Origin: Pseudomonas proteolytica
GTDB taxonomy: Bacteria > Pseudomonadota > Gammaproteobacteria > Pseudomonadales > Pseudomonadaceae
Reading direction: 5' to 3'
Assembly (NCBI RefSeq): GCF_007858275.1
Contig: NZ_VFEV01000009.1
Coordinates: forward strand, 62,001 to 126,000
DNA: 64,000 nucleotides
Shown here: positions 62,375 through 64,000 of the stretch, piece by piece
How the letters are laid out: each line of letters begins with the position of its first letter
Position numbering within the stretch: position 1 is the stretch's first letter
The notes under the pieces: generated by a model
The model's database searches: none
Told to the model about the DNA's origin: nothing
The model's input: the letters and a program-made list of their open reading frames with translations, nothing else
Position numbers and translations under genes: made by a program

Positions 62375-62890
62375 ATGCCAACACCCGCATACCTCTCGAT
62401 CACCGGTACCAAGCAAGGTTTGATCACGGCAGGCACGTTCACCCAGGATTCGGTAGGCAATATCTATCAGGAAGGCCACGAGGACCAGATCCTGGTCGAG
62501 GCCTTCCAGCATCAGGTCATCATTCCCCGTGATCCGCAGTCGGGCCAACCCACCGGCCAGCGTGTACACAAGCCGCTGATGATCAGCAAGGTATTCGATA
62601 AATCTTCACCGTTGCTGTTCAGCGCACTGACGTCGGGGGAAATGGTCAAGTGCCGCCTGGAGTGGTATCGCACCTCCTCCGCCGGCACCCAGGAGCATTA
62701 CTTCACCATCGAGCTGGAGGACGCGATCATCGTCGATATCCAGTCGCGGATGCCGAACTGCCAGGACCCGGGAAATGCACACTTCACCCACCTTGAAGAT
62801 GTGCACTTTACCTACCGCAAAATCGTCTGGACCCATGAGGTCTCGGGCACGTCCGGCTCTGACGACTGGCGCAGCCCGGTAGCGGGTTGA
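62375..62890 (+). CDS. hcp: Hcp, T6SS inner-tube protein
   Basis: A 171-residue Hcp-family protein (MPTPAYLSITGTKQGLITAG; HKPLMISKVFDKSSPLLFSA; HLEDVHFTYRKIVWTHEVSG). Hexameric rings form the secreted tube inside the TssBC sheath and carry effectors. AAGGAA precedes ATG 62375. It is divergent from the tss operon, with no vgrG following; a hairpin terminator comes directly after. Confidence 0.97.
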   Translation: MPTPAYLSITGTKQGLITAGTFTQDSVGNIYQEGHEDQILVEAFQHQVIIPRDPQSGQPTGQRVHKPLMISKVFDKSSPLLFSALTSGEMVKCRLEWYRTSSAGTQEHYFTIELEDAIIVDIQSRMPNCQDPGNAHFTHLEDVHFTYRKIVWTHEVSGTSGSDDWRSPVAG

Positions 62891-62903
62891 ACCCGGCCAC
62901 AGG

Positions 62904-62936
62904 TGAGGCGGTAGCGCGACACGCGCGCCCGCCTCA
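62904..62936. terminator. Bidirectional hairpin terminator between hcp and an aldo/keto reductase gene
   Basis: TGAGGCGG (62904-62911) pairs perfectly with CCGCCTCA (62929-62936), with an inner GCGCG/CGCGC stem. It lies 13 nt past the hcp stop and 8 nt past the convergent reductase stop. No long U-run, so strength is uncertain. Confidence 0.7.
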
Positions 62937-62944
62937 GTAGGGCT

Positions 62945-63766
62945 TCAGACCATTGCCAGCGGATGCTTGCGTATCGGCGCACCGAATACTCGGTCGATAG
63001 CGTCAAGGTCATGTTCGTCGAGAACCAGCTTGGCCGCCGCGGCATTGAGGCGCACGTGTTCGGGGGTGACGGCCTTGGGGATGGCGATGACACCGGTCTG
63101 CCGCAAGACCCACGCCAGGGCAACCTGGGACGGTGTGACTTGATATCGACGGGCAATCTGCTTGAGGGTGGGGCTGGCCAACAGTTCCCCACCCTGGGCG
63201 ATTGGGCAGTAGGCCATCAACGGCAGGTGATGCTGTTGCCACCAGGGCAACAGGTCGAATTCAATGCCGCGCTGTTCGATGTTGTAGAGCACCTGATTGG
63301 TGGCGCAGGCGGGTGATGCCAGCTCCTGGAGGTCTGAAACGTCGAAGTTGGAAACGCCCCAGCGCCCGATCTTGCCGGCCTCCCGCAGTCGTTCAAAGGC
63401 TTCAACCGTTTCGGCAAGCGGGTGTTGCCCACGCCAGTGGAGGAGATACAGATCGATATGATCGGTGCCCAAGCGTTTGAGGCTGGCCTCACAGGCACGG
63501 GGAACTCCCGCTTTGCTGGCGTTATGCGGGTAGACCTTGCTGACCAGGAATACCTGCTCCCGACGCCCTTGGATCGCCTGCCCGACCACTTCTTCAGCAC
63601 CGCCTTCGCCGTACATCTCGGCGGTGTCGATCAGGGTCATGCCTTCGTCAATGCCCAATTGCAGCGCAGTCACTTGCGCTGTACGCCGTCCAGGGTCTTC
63701 ACCCATACGCCAGGTGCCTTGGCCGATGACCGGGACTGGGGTACCCGCCAGATCGATGGTGCGCAT
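62945..63766 (-). CDS. Aldo/keto reductase
   Basis: A 273-residue NADPH-dependent oxidoreductase of the AKR superfamily. The catalytic tetrad is visible as Asp and Tyr in LIDTAEMYGEGGAEE, Lys in FLVSKVYPHNASK and His in LYLLHWRGQHP. The cofactor region AIPKAVTPEHVRLNAAAA is typical of AKR family 5-like bacterial members. ATG 63766 follows GGAGG; a 17-codon upstream extension is rejected. Substrate unknown. No link with the T6SS. Confidence 0.92.
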   Translation of the reverse strand: MRTIDLAGTPVPVIGQGTWRMGEDPGRRTAQVTALQLGIDEGMTLIDTAEMYGEGGAEEVVGQAIQGRREQVFLVSKVYPHNASKAGVPRACEASLKRLGTDHIDLYLLHWRGQHPLAETVEAFERLREAGKIGRWGVSNFDVSDLQELASPACATNQVLYNIEQRGIEFDLLPWWQQHHLPLMAYCPIAQGGELLASPTLKQIARRYQVTPSQVALAWVLRQTGVIAIPKAVTPEHVRLNAAAAKLVLDEHDLDAIDRVFGAPIRKHPLAMV

Positions 63767-63853
63767 GCCAACCTCCAGATAAGTGTGCGTTCCCCTAATG
63801 TGGCACTGGCCGGGCAATAGGGTTCAATGCAATTGCGTGGCCCGGCGTGGCCC

Positions 63854-64000
63854 TCATCCCACGCTGCGGAATGCGCTGGGACTGAGCCCCGTCCAGCGCT
63901 TGAACGCCCGGCGAAAGCTGCGCACATCACTGTAGCCCACCTCTTGGGTAATGCGTTCGATGGACAGGCTCGGGTTGCCCAGCAGCCCCATGCACCGGGC
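63854..64000 (-). CDS. AraC-family regulator, C-terminal fragment (cut by the right edge)
   Basis: The last 48 codons of a minus-strand gene end at TGA 63856-63854. The translation [20 protein letters not shown] followed by [12 protein letters not shown] is the second helix-turn-helix of AraC/XylS proteins. The rest lies outside the window. It is 87 nt upstream of the aldo/keto reductase on the same strand. Confidence 0.9.
   Translation of the reverse strand, partial: ARCMGLLGNPSLSIERITQEVGYSDVRSFRRAFKRWTGLSPSAFRSVG

Overview
The window reads as chromosome of a denitrifying Pseudomonas of the fluorescens complex. Supporting signs are the high GC content with strong third-position G/C, many extragenic palindromes of the GTAGGAGC...GCTCCTAC type between genes, P. 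aeruginosa-like gene order in the nar and nir loci, and an HSI-II-type type VI secretion cluster. The species cannot be fixed from sequence reading alone.

Layout. (1) 1-12600, nitrate respiration: 5' part of narG (runs off the left edge), narK2 and narK1 on the minus strand, then a divergent regulatory region with an Anr/Dnr box, a NarL palindrome and an IHF site, then narXL on the plus strand. After narL come a small MITE-like insertion with 10-bp target duplications, a DMT exporter with a divergent LysR gene, the denitrification regulator dnr, a PatB-type C-S lyase and a molbindin. (2) 12700-16940, iron: a TonB-dependent siderophore receptor with a signalling domain, FecR and FecI, with a Fur box. 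(3) 16980-27600, sugar: a LysR regulator and a complete non-phosphorylating L-rhamnose pathway (dehydrogenase, lactonase, dehydratase, aldolase, lactaldehyde dehydrogenase), plus mutarotase, two transporters and an OprB porin. (4) 27750-38560, nitrite respiration: norF, norE and nirQ on the minus strand, divergent from nirSMCFDLGHJEN, which encodes cytochrome cd1 nitrite reductase, its electron donors and the whole heme d1 pathway. norCBD, expected next to norEF, is absent. (5) 38560-41940: a perfect 52-bp inverted repeat, a PTS EIIC-EAL fusion protein and two small conserved-looking ORFs. (6) 41937-62890: one long minus-strand T6SS operon tssA-B-C-E-F-G-clpV-sfa-orfX-fha-tssJ-K-L-M-stp-stk, with hcp divergent behind a sigma-54-like promoter and paired TGCGCA motifs. 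No VgrG, PAAR or effector gene is present. (7) The right edge holds an aldo/keto reductase and the 3' end of an AraC-family gene.

How the parts work together. NarXL senses nitrate, and Anr/Dnr sense low oxygen and NO. They drive the narK1K2G operon and the nirQ-norEF/nirS promoters. NarK proteins import nitrate and export nitrite, Nar makes nitrite, NirS reduces it to NO, and NirQ/NorEF support an NO reductase encoded elsewhere. The rhamnose block is self-contained and sits between the nar and nir blocks. The T6SS has both transcriptional control (Sfa with sigma-54) and post-translational control (Stk, Stp and Fha). Most forward or reverse open frames opposite these genes are GC-driven shadows and were left out.
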